DNA of 64,000 bases from Drosophila persimilis. Its lineage: Eukaryota; Arthropoda; Insecta; Diptera; Drosophilidae. Shown here one piece after another: positions 24,086 to 37,500 of the stretch; the first letter of the stretch is position 1; each line of letters starts with the position of its first letter. The stretch is taken from contig NW_020825330.1 in NCBI RefSeq assembly GCF_003286085.1, positions 1,426,001-1,490,000 of the forward strand, given 5' to 3'. The notes beneath the pieces were generated by a model. The model was not told where the DNA came from. It made no database searches and was given only the letters and a program-made list of their open reading frames with translations. A program made the translations under genes and the position numbers.

Positions 24086-25230
24086 GTAAGTGCACCACCC
24101 AATTCCCGGGGCGGGAATTTCCAGGGGGGCTGTGGCGGGCGTAGCCGTCCATAGGACGTGCGGTCACGTGGCAGCTGGCACGGCGCGCGCGCTGCAATGC
24201 AATTCCACAAAATTAGGGCATGTCACCGCAGACTATCAAAACCGAAAGCCAAACCAAACACAAAAAAAAAACACAAAACCAACCAAAAACCAACACGAAA
24301 ACTCCTTAAAAATACACCAAAAAAAAATAATGCCATCTAAAGCTTTAGGCTTTTGTATCCCCAAAATACTCGTACCCTGTCTTCACAGGCATTGCCATTC
24401 TCTAAAAGACGGAGATCTACATCTAAAGATCTTATCTCTCAGATGGATTCAAGCGAGCAATACGAGTGCATTCATCATTGATTCATACGAGGAGGATAAT
24501 TGTCACCGAGGGTATGCTCTAGTCGCAATTTTTGACCCTTTAACTCTGTTTTTGTTTTTTTGTGGCATGCCCCGCTTTCCGCCTGTCCGCTCCCTTCGAG
24601 TGTTGTCATAGAATAATAACTGTCAGAATAGTGAATCCTCGTTGCCTGCAGTCACTTCTGTGTTTGTGTTGCCAGTGTTTCCAGTGTTTCCAGCGGGAGT
24701 CGCTTGTTCTCCGTTCTGTCCATAGGAATAGCTAAGGAATCCTTTTATTTATATATACATATATACATATATACATATATACTGTATTTTAACAACAATA
24801 ACTTGACTCTGAGAGGGCGCGGTGGCGCCACTCTTTTGTCCGTTTGGCTTGCAATTGGCTTCAATGTTCGTCGCGCGTCGCCTTCCCCGTCAGCGGTATG
24901 GTGAGTCCTTTTGTCTAAGCCCCTGGCCATTAGGGCATCTAGAACCCAATGTGTCTGTCACAATGCGAGATGGAATGATCCCTTCTAATTAAGATGAAGG
25001 AATTTCCGTAGTGCTCTCTGTAGTGCTCGAAGAAAGAAAAGAAAACACAATGCGACAGACGTGGAGCGTTGTCCGTTGAGCAGAGAGGGCGTCCCGTTGC
25101 CCTTCCAGGTCACTCTAGCATGAAGTGTCATCGAGCGATATGTGCGGTCTGTCGATTTGAAGCGAGCTATCGCTATCTATATCCAGCATAGGGAGAGAAA
25201 GATCCTCTTAGGGATTATCCAGAAGCTACA

Positions 25231-25295
25231 CCACTCTCGCTAACATTTCTTCTCGCTGTTATCTCTTCTCGCTATCAACACACTCGCTGTATAGT
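25231..25295 (+). repeat. CTTCTCGCTATCATCT-type repeat, cluster 1
   Basis: Contains TCGCTAACATTTCTTCTCGC, then TGTTATCTCTTCTCGCTATC and a final ACTCGCTGTA. The 16-bp period and the core TCTTCTCGCTATC match the larger cluster at 26319. Confidence 0.55.
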
Positions 25296-26318
25296 CGTAG
25301 AAGTCAGAGAGCTCTAAAATCAGGGTGGGTTCTTTCAATATTGGAATCTATAAAACGATAAACCTTTAATCAAATCATTAAATCTTTACTCGTTCAACTC
25401 TTTATTTCTGAGGGACCTGGATAGTAAATGTAGATTTCAGTATACATCTTCTTTTGAAAATGAAAACCATAGTGAGAGACGTAGGGGAGGAAAGAAGGTA
25501 TCTCTCATTCAACCCACAAATGAGAGCCTCTCGTCAGGAGAAAAGTTTCCACTTTCTGAGGTCCTGAAGCAGGTCAACACGCACTTAACCTTTCAATTAG
25601 TAAACGAAGCTGAAGGCTTTTAATTAGTTGAGGTTGAGGTTGGTTTTCGCCCCAGAGCGCTGCAGTGCTGGAGGCAAAAACAAGAGTGGCAGCCCCTGAT
25701 TGCCCCACAAAGCGATCGATCATCAAAGGACCCAGCCGCCGAAGCCGAAGCAGAGACCGACGCCCGCTGCCCGCTGCCCGCTGCCACGCACAAAAACAAC
25801 AGCCACAAAAAAGTGTCCAGTCCAGAGTTACAGAGCGAATCGGGGCACAACAAAAAAAGGCGGCTAAAATCCAAATGCTAAACCGTCGAAATGTTTTGGC
25901 AGCAATGCCACTGCAGCCTGCAGGGGCACTTGAAGGGAAGGAGGAGGTGGCACAGAAGGCGGCGACACACTGGAGTTTGTTAGTGGCCGCCAACGCCAAC
26001 GCCGTCAAAGTCAACGTCAATGTCGTCCATTGTCGTCTCCTGTAATCATGCGGCATGTGGCATATGGAAAAGGCGAAGGAGGAGGATTGGCTGCCACAGG
26101 GGGAAAAGGGAAGGAAGGTAGTGGACTCAACAGCAGCTGGGATAAAAACAAAGAAATGGCGGGCTTAAATCTTCCCGAATTTTCAAGTACTCTGCCGATG
26201 CTTTTTTTTTGGGTGATGGATCAGCAAAAATTATTGATCAACTTCGTGGAGATTCGAGAATTTCGTGGAGCTAAAGTTATGTGATAAATTTTCTATTAAA
26301 TTTTATAGCTTTCCTCTC

Positions 26319-26463
26319 TGCTTCTCGCTATCAGATCTGCTCGGTAGTGTCTCTTCGCCATCATCTCTTTACGCTATCAACTCTTCTCGTTATCATCTCA
26401 TCTGGCTATCATCTCTTCTCGCTATCATCTCTTCTTTCACTTCTTCTCGTTATCATCTCTCGC
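26319..26463 (+). repeat. CTTCTCGCTATCATCT-type repeat, cluster 2 (largest)
   Basis: About eight imperfect copies of a 16-bp unit: CTTCTCGCTATCAGATC, CTCTTCGCCATCATCT, CTTTACGCTATCAACT, CTTCTCGTTATCATCT, CATCTGGCTATCATCT, CTTCTCGCTATCATCT and, after a short break, CTTCTCGTTATCATCT. The register is kept across most of the array. Confidence 0.75.
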
Positions 26464-27355
26464 GGCCTATCTTGAGATATACTTTCTATGGTCTTAAAAT
26501 CAACGATCCAAAAAATATGTTAAAAGTTGGGACCCTTTCGTAAGAGTATGAAAAGGCATGGCACTTGGTTTCTGTTTTCTGTTCTCTGGATCTGGCTTTT
26601 TGTGTCAGCTCTTGTTACCAACAAAGACAACAAAAACAAAAAGATTACCCGCAAAAAAACTGACAAGAAAAACCAAATTTCGGAGCTTGATTTCACTTAT
26701 TAACCAAAGTAATTCCCGTCTAAACGAAAGGTGCAGAAGGATGATGGGGCCGGTGGCCAAGTGCTACTGGCCAACAAGAGCTGACCATTTTGCAGTGCAG
26801 TGCAGTGCCTTTTTATTTTGGCCACAAGTTCTAGTTAGTACGAGGCGAGAGGAGGCGAGCCGAGGAGCGAGTTCATAGAGCCAAAAGAACCGGTCTTGGA
26901 AAGTCGTCTAAATGTTTCTCTTGGCTGTTCAACCTTTTTATCCCAGTCCGAGTCCCAGTCCAACTCTCCGTCCAGGTCCGAGTCCAAGACGGAGTCAATG
27001 TCGATGCTGAAGTCTCCCCAAAGTGTCTGTCTGTCTGTCTGTCTGTCTGTGTATCTTCTTCTAGCTGGCATCTGTGTGTTTGTGTGTGTGGGTATTCATT
27101 CCCAGTGGAATGTGTTAAAGTGTCTAAAGCTGTTTGGCCTCCCTTCCCACCAACAAGACTCCAGAGCCCCAGCCCCCAGTCTTCTGCTGCTGCTGCTGCT
27201 GTCCTGCTGCCCACCAAATCACCAAATAGAAAATGCTGAAGCAGAAGACACTGCCCCCAGACGCTAGAGCTGATAGAAGCACATATATTTGGACTAAGGG
27301 ATACCCTCTACTCTGTACAGATTTGTTGATGATCGAGCATTGCATCGATAGATGT

Positions 27356-27424
27356 AAGAGCTGATACCGAGTAGCGATTATAACGAGTGGTGATGATAGC
27401 GAGAATATATAGTACCGAGAAGCA
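27356..27424 (-). repeat. CTTCTCGCTATCATCT-type repeat, cluster 3 (inverted)
   Basis: The unit appears in the opposite orientation: AAGAGCTGATACCGAGTAGC, then GATTATAACGAGTGGTGATG and GATAGCGAGAATATATAG, ending ACCGAGAAGC. It is more diverged than cluster 2. Confidence 0.55.
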
Positions 27425-28119
27425 ACAGCATCAACCAAATTGATGTTCAAGCTGAGATCTCCTACGTACAAGGTATCAATACGAAGCGGGAACGCATCAT
27501 TGCGGCAACAAGAAGAACCACAATTTAGAAGACACTCATGTGGATGGGCCCACACCCACACCCCCATGTATCTCCATGTATCCTCTCCCAAATGCACCCT
27601 TTGCCCCTCTCTGTCTATCATTGATCTATCGTATAGACTATCGTATCGCATGATGGCTACGATACTTTCTGCCTTTGATTTGTGGGTCCTCCTGCAACCT
27701 TTTACTAAAAGCTAATTGCCTGAGCATGAAGTCGCTTCATGCCCCCAAAACGAAAATTAATTTCCCAACAAAAAATGTACGAGTTATATGGGAAGAAAAT
27801 TTAACTAAATTGAGTTTGAAGCTGCTGCATGGCAACGGCAGCGGCAACGGACCCTTACACCCTCTTCAGTCCCCCGTGCGCCACCGCCGTTCATCGTTCG
27901 TCGTCCATCGTCCGGCGTTTGGTCTTTGGGCTTGTTTGATGATGACATAGTATTTGCCCAAGTTAATGGGAAAATGAGAAATGAGTTAGTCTCAACGGCG
28001 CATACAGTGCAGAACAAAAGTATAAGACAGACCTAATACGAAAACGATGGAGTATTTCCACTGAGGTAGTCACGCGGAAATGCATCAACTGTCCGAAGCA
28101 ATACTGTCCATAAATACGA

Positions 28120-28165
28120 GTATCTTCTCGTTATCATCGCTACTCGCTGTAATCAACTCTCGCAG
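28120..28165 (+). repeat. CTTCTCGCTATCATCT-type repeat, cluster 4
   Basis: Three diverged units: TATCTTCTCGTTATCATC, GCTACTCGCTGTAATC and AACTCTCGCAGAAC, in the same orientation as clusters 1 and 2. Confidence 0.5.
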
Positions 28166-31160
28166 AACATCTATAAGCATTCTCTAAGCTCAATTACATC
28201 AATGGGGACGCACTGTATGGTCCTATAACCCTTTCCTTAGCATCATCCTCCTCATCCTTCTTGGCCGTGGACGTCGTCGGAAATCTCATCCTCCTTCTCC
28301 TCGTCGTCGTTGTCGTCATCGGCGCTGGTCTCCTCTTGTAAATGAACGTGTTCTAATGGAGTTTTTAAATAAGTAATCATTTGTTGTTGCTGCTTGCCTG
28401 CTTGCCACTGCTGCTTGTGGCAGTGTGGCAGGGAAGGAATTTCCTCGGCGGGTCCGCTCAAAGGCAAAAGGCAATCGCTTAACGGCGAATCTCTGCCCCA
28501 CCCCCCTCCGAAAGTCAAAACAAACAGCGACTCAAACGACCCTAAACTCTCTCTCCCATCCGCTTTCCCGATTTTCCCGATTGCCGCTTTTCCACTGCCG
28601 CCACAGAATGCCGTAAGTTTCGCGGGGTAATAATTGAATGGAATGGTGATGGAAGGCCATGGCTTCAGAAGTCGAATCTGCAACAAGGATACCCACTCAA
28701 TGTTTTAGTGAAACTTTAGAGCAACGCTCTCATTTTCTTCTCACACGTAATCTTCTCTTCTGTAGTCTTTAATATAAAAGGGTCTATCCGCCCTTTGATG
28801 GACTCGGGCGACTGCAGGGTATCCTATTCCCGAAAAAAACTGACCACCCTGTGGCCTGCCCCAGACGGCGGATCGGACCGGACCGGGCCGGGCCGGACCA
28901 TAATTGATTGTTAACTCTCGTGTGTGTGAGGCCACAGACTCGTTGGCCGGCAAATTGAGTCGCCGTTGCCAGGCATCGCCGAGAAGGTGTTCCCCTCGCA
29001 CAATTATGGGGCCTCAAAAAGTGTTGCATGCGGCGAGTGTGGCTGCAAGGGGAGCCAGCGGAATAAAGGCCATAAGTAAACCAATTAGTCGCCTTGCAAT
29101 TGTAAGCCATGTCTGTCGCTGTCGCTGTCGCCTCCACCTCCACCTCCACCTCCGCAGTGCAACTGTCGCCATCGCTGTCAGTGCCAGGCAACTCTAACCC
29201 CAAAACCTGAGCCTCAGTTTCAGTCTCAGTCTCAGTCGCAGTCCCCAGTGCCGCCTGCCGCCTGCCCCTGCTCTGGCCCTGCCACTGGCACAACTCTAGC
29301 TGGCGGCTGGCTGCAACTTGGAACTTGCAACAAGCGAATGCGAGACTCTGCGGCTTTTGTATTTTGTAGTGTTATAAGCGCATTTGACTTTTTGCACAAC
29401 GGAAAGTTGGTTGAAGTCTAGCAGCATTTTGGGGGGAAGGCCTTTCGGGGCGGGGGCAGAGCGGTAGTTGGATGGACTGTGGGGCATCTCGCTATATTGC
29501 ATGCCACACTGACACTGCAAAACACGATATACATATGTATAAGGGGCGACTGGGCAAATGCTCTACACTGCAAACGAGAAGAGCACATGCCATGGTAGGG
29601 TATTTGTTGTTCTATACGTTTCAGACCTACCTGGGCCCCATTCTCTTCTTTAGATTTTGTTGCCGAATATTCTCCAATTTCGCTATGGCAAAGGCTCTGA
29701 CAGGGTATGCAATGGTTCCGGTAGTTCCATGGAGCTGTGCTTTCATTCTTTCTGTTGCTCGAATAGCCTATTACCCTGCCACCCCCCTGCCACCCCCCTG
29801 CCGCGAGTACCATTCCAAATTCCCGCTCAATGAAGCGCTTGCAACGCGCCTCTAAGTAATGGCAATCCGCTTTGGCTTTCAATTTGCTCCCCTCTCCCCC
29901 TTCGAAAGCTCTACCCCTCTCTCACTCACTCTCTCTCTCTCTCTCTCTCTTTGTGCTGCTCTGTGTATCCCATGTAGGAGCTCTCCCTTTCCCCGTACTT
30001 TGCATATCTTGTACACATGCCCTTTGGCTTTTTTCATACCAAAAGCCCAGATAAAAAACGGCACGGGCAGTGGCAGGGGCAGGGGCAGGGGTAGGGGCAG
30101 GGCACAAGACGAAGAGGAAGTGTGGCTGCAGTGCAAGGGGAAGGGTAGGGAATGGGAATGGGAATGGGAATGGGAAAGGGAAAGGGGGGTCGAGGAAGAA
30201 CTAGCGAGCAACAAAAGACTGTAAACGCTACTAATGTTGCACTGCGGCAGGCAGAGGCAGAGACAGAGGCAGAGGATGGCTGGAGGGGCGGAAGAGTGCT
30301 GTACGTATTATTGCATTTTGTAAGCTAAGTGATTTCAACATCGTTATTTTCTGCCGCTTTTTATTTCATCTCACTCGTAAGTTTACCCTCCATCCACCCA
30401 CTCGTAATCCCGGCTTTTCGAATAAAACTTGACTCTTGTTCTCTCTATGGATCCACCAATCGTAGATGGGGAAGGGCATATGGTATATGGTAGCTCAAGG
30501 AACACCGAGGGGCCAGGATATATATAATTTCAACTAATCGGAGCTCCGATTGTTTTCCATCTGTTCAAATCTTCAAAAATGTCAAAGCTCTTTGAACACC
30601 TGGCCTCTGAGCACTATTAGTGGTAAGGCCACACGGCTTTGATTGCCACAGAACAGAGGGTATCTGCTAGTCGAAGACGGAAGGACTTCGTTCTTTTGCT
30701 TTCTAGCCTAAAGAATATGAGTATGAGAGAGCGCAAGATGAAGAGCCAGAAATTACAATGTTGATAAAAGTTAAAAGCAAAAAGGCAGTGCGCAGTCGGA
30801 GGCGGAGGGGGCTAGATAGATGTCCATGGCTCTTAAGTGGCCTTTAAGTGTTTCGCGGTTCAACCCCCTGCCGCCCCACACCTATCTCCTCCCCCATCTC
30901 TCCCAACCGGACTCAACCAATCTATTGGCATTTCCATGCTCTCCGCTGTGGCCGAAGCTGCTAATACCGTTGCATTTTTATAAGGGTTTAAGCACTCGTG
31001 AAATCTTTGATGGGAAAATATGCACTCGGAAAACCACTCAATATTTAAACTTATTTCGATTTTCTATCTTTTCTTTACAGCCGAAAAAGCAAAAACAAAA
31101 AATAGGTGAAAAAACGTTAAAAATATTCAATTGAAAACAACAACGAAAACAAATCGAAGC

Positions 31161-31583
31161 TTTTAATACCCTTGCAGATCGATTTAGGACATTTTTGTGT
31201 GTTTCCGATTTCTAATTTGTTTTGCCAGGTTTTTTTTTATTTAATAGAAATTACTGATGCTTAGAGGGAGAAAAGTCCACGTTTCCATACTACATTATCC
31301 TTATTATCCTTGGACAAGGATTTCAACATTTCGAGTACATCTGCCTAGCCTCAAAAAATTTTAATTTAAACAAATTTAATTGATTTATAATATATAATAT
31401 ATTATTATAAATATGAAGCACTTTTCGCGATCTAACATCGCACAAGCTGGTCGATATATAATCGAAATCTTTCCAAATAGATTGGATTGGTAGGATCTTG
31501 CACCAAAGAATCTGCGCTTAAATATACGATCATATATTCTTGATGGTGTTTCGAAGGGTATACCATCTGCAAGGGTATTACCA
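31161..31583. mobile_element. Short element with terminal inverted repeats
   Basis: The left end TTTTAATACCCTTGCAGATC (31161-31180) is mirrored at the right by ATCTGCAAGGGTATTA (31566-31581). This gives about 16 bp of inverted match enclosing about 390 bp. The interior is AT-rich (31370-31410 is nearly pure A/T) and has no transposase. The terminal motif is shared with the copies at 18171 and 20488. It is either a MITE-like unit or two nearby ends of the same repeat family in opposite orientation. Confidence 0.5.
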
Positions 31584-34500
31584 AGTGCCGTATGCTATTC
31601 AATGTGATGCCAATTCAAACAAAAAATTCGTATTTAAAGCTCATCTTAAACTAAGAAAACATAAAACAAATCAGAAGCAAGAGAGCGGGAGACTCCGCTG
31701 GGATTTGAGTGCAAAAGCAAAAACAACTAAGGTAGCAGCACCCGCAGAGTGAGAGAGAGAGAGAGAGAGAGATAGTTGCAACCGGCAACGCGTGTGTCCA
31801 TTATACCCGGGTAATACGCCTGAGAGGATGTGCGAAACCGAATTCGGTGTAGAATTAGGAGTCATAGTCGGCGCTTAATTACGCAATTAAATTATATATA
31901 TTCCGTGCCATTGCCATTCCGTTGGACCTGGGATCTGGAGCCAAAGAAGAGTTGAACGACCCACGTGCTAGGAGGAGTCTAACGCCAAAACGCAGCTGCC
32001 ACCAGACAACGACTCCGAACGCCGATCTCCGATCTCCGATCTCCCAACGGGAGACAAATTTAGATATTAATTTCTGGTAAGTTGAATGGCTTTTAGGGGC
32101 CAGGCCCCGATCCGAGTACAGAAGGGGACACTTATTATGGTATAAAGTCCAGGGTTTTTATGCCTCCTTAATGGAGTGCAGCTAAAGCCCCTCCAACTGT
32201 CTTGATTATAGATTTTATCGTTAGATTAAATTAAACTAAGTAATCCATCAGCGGGGGGTCCCTATGTACTTAAGATATTTAAGATGGTAATGAAATGAGA
32301 GATCAGATGAGTCAGGAGTCAGAAGAGTCCATATATGTACATAATATGATACCTTTTGTGATTATGGAATTATGTGAACGTTCTAAGGATGCATTGCACC
32401 AGAAAAGGATTCTATATAGGCCCTGCCACAGGGCGTGGGCTAGGCTCCGGAAACTCCTTTCGTTTCGTTGTTCCTTCCTGTGCCACACAGAACACAGTTC
32501 AATAAATAGCAGCCAAAGGGGAAGCCTGTGGAGCAGATCGCTAAGTAGGCCACTTTGTGGCCCCTTTGGTTAATCGCAAAAGGGGTTTTCCGAGTTTTCC
32601 GAGTTTTCCGAGTTGACATTCAACGTGGAGTGGGGATTGGGGACTGGGGATTGGGTGCTCCCACGATGCACTGAGGCTGCACATTATTCCTCCTCCTCCT
32701 CCTACTCCTCTGGTTTCTGTTTTTTCCTTCTTTACGCAACTTTTGCCTGAAACAAAAGTCGTTTGTTGCACTTCTTTTGTGGCGCCCCCGTCTCCCCCAC
32801 TGGTCTGCTGCTGCCCTCGCAAACGGTTGGGGTGCGTGTGGCATGTTGGTAATAAAAGTTTCATTGACTTTTGCACTAGAGTTGACTTCAATGGCGTTTT
32901 TATTGCGGCAGCTCTGCCTCTTGGCCGTGGCTTAAGAGGGGTCCGGGCCGGGACCCGTCTCTGTGGCCCAACTTTGTTTATTGGCCAACTGGGGTCCGTT
33001 CTCTCTTAAGCCACTGCCACTGCCACTGCCACAGTCACTGCCACAGCCCCAGCTAGCGGAATAATTATCAATTTGTACTATTTAAATGGTTTTCCTCTGG
33101 TTTTTTTATGCGCCTGTTCTTCTGGCCATAAAATTACATGCCATTCTAATGCCAAGAAACAACATTGTCGAGGCACTCTAACGAGGCTCCCCCCGACTCC
33201 CGATCCCCATTCTCCACAGACTCCTAATCCATCGGAGATAGGCACAGAGGCAGAGGGAAAAAAGGAAGGGAACAAAATTAATCAACAATTTGCGCCATAA
33301 AAAATGCGCGACAAATTAACAGGGGATTGGGGACTGGAGGCCAAGAGGAGTGCCTGGAGGAGGAGTCGCAAGTCAGATCTCATTTCCACTTCATCAGCAT
33401 TAAATGAGAAACAAGTACAGACAGATATGATGCAGATGCAGAAGCAGATTGAGATACTGATTCCCACCATAGGGATACCCTCTATCCTCAGATAGAGAAC
33501 GAGGGATCATGCGCCTCAAGGATTAATGGCAACTGTCAAATGCATCCGATGGATAGGGTTTGGTGGATAACAGAATAGTAAACTTCATAAAATATTTCGC
33601 AAAATATTAAAAGGAAAGGTTTTTTAGAGTCATGAAGAATATAAAGAATTGAGTTTTTGATGGTATTTTTTCTCGATATATTTAGACTTTAAAAAATTGA
33701 TTTGAATCATATCCAGCTAGCTTTCATTAGAATAAAACTCCCCCAATTTGATAGATAGCTACTCTACAACGACGATTAATGGGTATAAAAAGATTCAAGC
33801 GTCCATGTCATTTTGTTGTTGTTTTTTTTTGTCTGACGAAGGAATTGAAGAGTGGAGTGAAATGAGATTTGGGTTGAGTTGAGGATGCCAATGGATGCGG
33901 CTGGATTGAGGGATTGTGCTGTGTTTAATGAAATTATCAGCATTATATAATCGTCGTCTCGTCGATTATGTCGCTCATAAAGTGAGGCACTGAATGGGGC
34001 AAGTGCGAGAGTAGAGAGTGAGGAGAGTGGGGAGAGTGGGGGGAGCTCGTCATTGTAACGACTTCATTTCAAATGCAAAACGCTGATGAGAATCTGAATG
34101 CGAATGATAATGGCTGGTGACGTCCGTTGACAGGCCAAAGAGTGTGCTTGTGTGTGTTAATTAAATGCAATTTGCCACATGCAGCAGAATGATGCAAGTG
34201 CAGCATTAGCAGGCAGACAGAGAAGCGGTTTTGGTGGTAGTTTGGTGGCAGGTAGCCTGCATTTGGCATTTTACGATTTAGATACTAGAATACTCCAAGA
34301 ACCCCGGGAAAGTGTCGGTTGAATGGAGACGGTATCGGTGGCAACTTCTGGGTTCTGGGTGCAGTGGTTCTGCATTATGCTCCACGATTTGAAAGACACA
34401 TAGCTCCACTCAAACACATTTTCCCTGTTGGAATGCACCTTTGCCTTGTGGATATTTTGCAATATTTTTTAAGGAGCACTTAAATTTCCTTCCTGTAAGT

Positions 34501-37500
34501 CGAAGATTTCCTTGGGCCTTCGCGTGGTTCCAGGAACATCAAATATTCTTTAAATGAATGTCAAGTTGAGGTGAAAGATGCCCTTACCCAAGGGAAAAAT
34601 TATATCGTATGGTTCCCATAGGTTTCCTTTTATCATAAATCCCCTCCTTCCCTGCACACACACACACTCGACACATAATCCCACGAGAGGGAACATACCA
34701 CAGAACGTATCCTAACGGACGCGAAATTAAACTTTATAATGATGTCAACGAGGAGGTACAGTCGTACAGTCGTACACTCGTACACTCGTACAGTGGGGGG
34801 ATACTTGTAAATGTTCGATTGGGCGGCCACTCCCCAAAAAAATATCATCAATCAGGGGAGGTGCGATTTCGCCTGTGGGCAAAAGGCTCTAATGCCCCGC
34901 GGAAAATAAAGCAGCAGAGCTGCCTCATCAAAGCCCGTTACGGGCACGGGAACACGGAATCATGAATTTCTAATTGAAACCGAATGCCGAATGCCGAATG
35001 CCAGCCGCAAAAAAAGAGATCCAGAAAACGAAACGCAACGCAACGCAACGCAACGAAAAATGCGAAATGCCAATGGCAATGGGCTTTAGGATGCATGCCC
35101 CAGGATGAGAAAGGTGCGGCGGCGGTGGCGGTGGCGGTGGCGGTAGAGCTGCAGGAATGCGTGCAACGGGCGCAACGAATGACATTTTGTGGCAAGAAGA
35201 CAAGGATCAGGGAAACGGGAAACGGGAAAAGGGAAAGGGCTGCAGCAGAAGCACAAGCAGAAGCAACGAAAACGAGACGTCACTTCAGCTCACGGGCCAG
35301 CTCACATCCCAGACGTCCCAGACACGGACGCCGACGCGGACATGGACACGGCCACGGACAGGAGACAGGGACAGGGATAGGAGACAGACAGGAACAGACA
35401 GAGACAGAGACAGAGAGAGAAGAGAAGGAGATGGCAACGGTAACGGCTACGGCGACGCTCGCCTGGCACTTGACGTATGCCAAAAGCATTTAAGCTCCGC
35501 TCCACGCATGCGCAGCGCTTCGAAGGCATTTTTTATCCGTTCGTTTCTCATTTCTTTGTTGTTGTTTTGGCTCCATCGTCGTCTTCTTCTTTGAGAGTAT
35601 TTTGAAAAAGTACCGTTTAGGCTTAAGCCTCGTTCTCGTTCTCATTCTCATTCTCATTCTCTTTTTCGCTGATTTCACAGATACCCTTTCCTGTAGGGAA
35701 CCACCTCCTCTAAACATGCACTACATATGCACATGAGAGGGGAGCCAAAGGAGAGCGCTCACCCTCTCGTTCTGTTCGCATTTCGAGAGAGGGTTCCCTC
35801 TCTCTCTCTCTCTATTCCCTGGAGGCTCGCTTAGACCGTAGGCTGCGTCGTTGGCTTCTCTCTCGATGCATAGGGCATTCGTTGGTTCGTCGTGTTCTTC
35901 ACTCCGTTTTTTTAAATATATTTTTTCTTTTTTCATCTCTTCTTGGTTTTTTGTTGTTGCTCGGGCTGTGGGCTACCAACCGTTTTATTTATGCGCATTT
36001 TATACGCAGCATTTTGTGCGAATGAAGCGAAGAGAGGAGAGCAGGGGAGAGGAGGGGAGGGTGGAAGGATGAGGGTTTTCAAAAGAAGTCTTCTGCTGCT
36101 GCTGCTGCTGCAGTTGTTGTTGCTGTTTCTGTTGCTGTTCGGGCCTCTGCTGCTGTAAATGGCAGTGCAATTTGGCCCACGGACTCGTACTGGTAGTCAT
36201 TCAGACCTTCATACACTGAGAAAAACCAACAAAAAACCCAGGTGAAATATTTGGAGTCGAGGCATACGAGCCGCGACACTCTTTGAGTATCGAGTACACA
36301 AAAGGGAGATCCATCGTTACTATTGAAAATACTCATCCGATATATGAATCTTCGACCTTAAAGCGAAAAATTGGGGACTATACGCTCTGCAGAAACACTA
36401 TGTAATGGAAGCCGAAGGCTTTTGGATTATAGAATGATTATAGGAGTCATATGATGTCTTTAGTAAAATCTCAAAGTCCAGAAGCAACCGGAAACCTCAT
36501 GGCCAAAGGCTTTATCCATGTATAATCCGTGATCTAAATCCTTCAATATTCCTTTTTAAGAAAACCAAAAAATGTACAAAGTGGATGGATTTTTTCCCTC
36601 AGTGTACAGTACATCATTCTTCCTCGAATCGGACATTCGTACCACTTGGACTGGCTGCTGGCTGGACTGTTGTCTAAGCCAAGTCTGCATTTGAACTTGT
36701 GAACTCCTCTGTCTGTCATTCACAGTTTTTTATTGTTGCCAATACATGAGCGTGGTGAAGAGGGAGAGAGAGAGAGAGAGAGGCCCCTGGAATAGGCCTA
36801 GCATTGTCATGCTGCATTATCATCATGCAACAGCAGCAGCGGCAGCACTGCCGCTCCTCGGCGCAGCTTGAATGACTGGCCAAAGTGAGCGACAGAATGA
36901 CAGACCGACGCGAGCGACTGGGTTAGCGACTCCTTTGCTTGAATCAGACCCAGAACCAGAACCAGAGACAGAGCCAGAGGTTTATCCTTCAGGTCTCGTA
37001 CGCAGATTTATCCCCCGAGCAGTAGCAGTAGAGCAGCAGACAATCGGCATTCGGAATGATTGCCGGTATGAGTTTGATTAAACTTCGAAATGGACTCTAT
37101 TCTCATTTTCATTCTCATACTCACTCCCATTCTCTTTTCTGCTCTGCCCTGAATACTTAGGAAATATTTAAATTCCAATTAAATGTAAATTAAAGCAGCG
37201 AGTAGCAAGTAAAGAGTAGCGAGTCGCAAGTAACGAGTGGCGAGTAGCAAGTGACAAGAAAACTCAAATTAAACCTTCAAACTGGTACTTCAAAGGGTGT
37301 GTGTCTCCCTCGGACATTTTTCCACTGGGTATCTAAGGGTCGAGGCACTACTGCCACATACTGTTGCCATTTTAGATTTTCTTTTTTGGGCTAAGAGCGA
37401 GAGAGAGAGAGAGCGCTTGCCAGTCGTGTCTCCTTGGGCACACGTTCCTTTTCGTCTCCGGACAACTGACATCTGGCATATACGCGATATGCCATGTGAA

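Larger units (their letters stand above)
24086..31160. other. Gene-poor interval with a 16-bp repeat family
   Basis: No coding gene supported. Features are four clusters of a CTTCTCGCTATCATCT-like unit (25231-25295, 26319-26463, 27356-27424, 28120-28165), a TATATACATATA run at 24752-24780, (CTGT)n at 27029-27049, CACCTC hexamers at 29131-29152, (CT)n at 29929-29951, GGGGCA and GGAATG hexamer runs at 30069-30180. Possibly the interior of a long intron. Confidence 0.4.
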
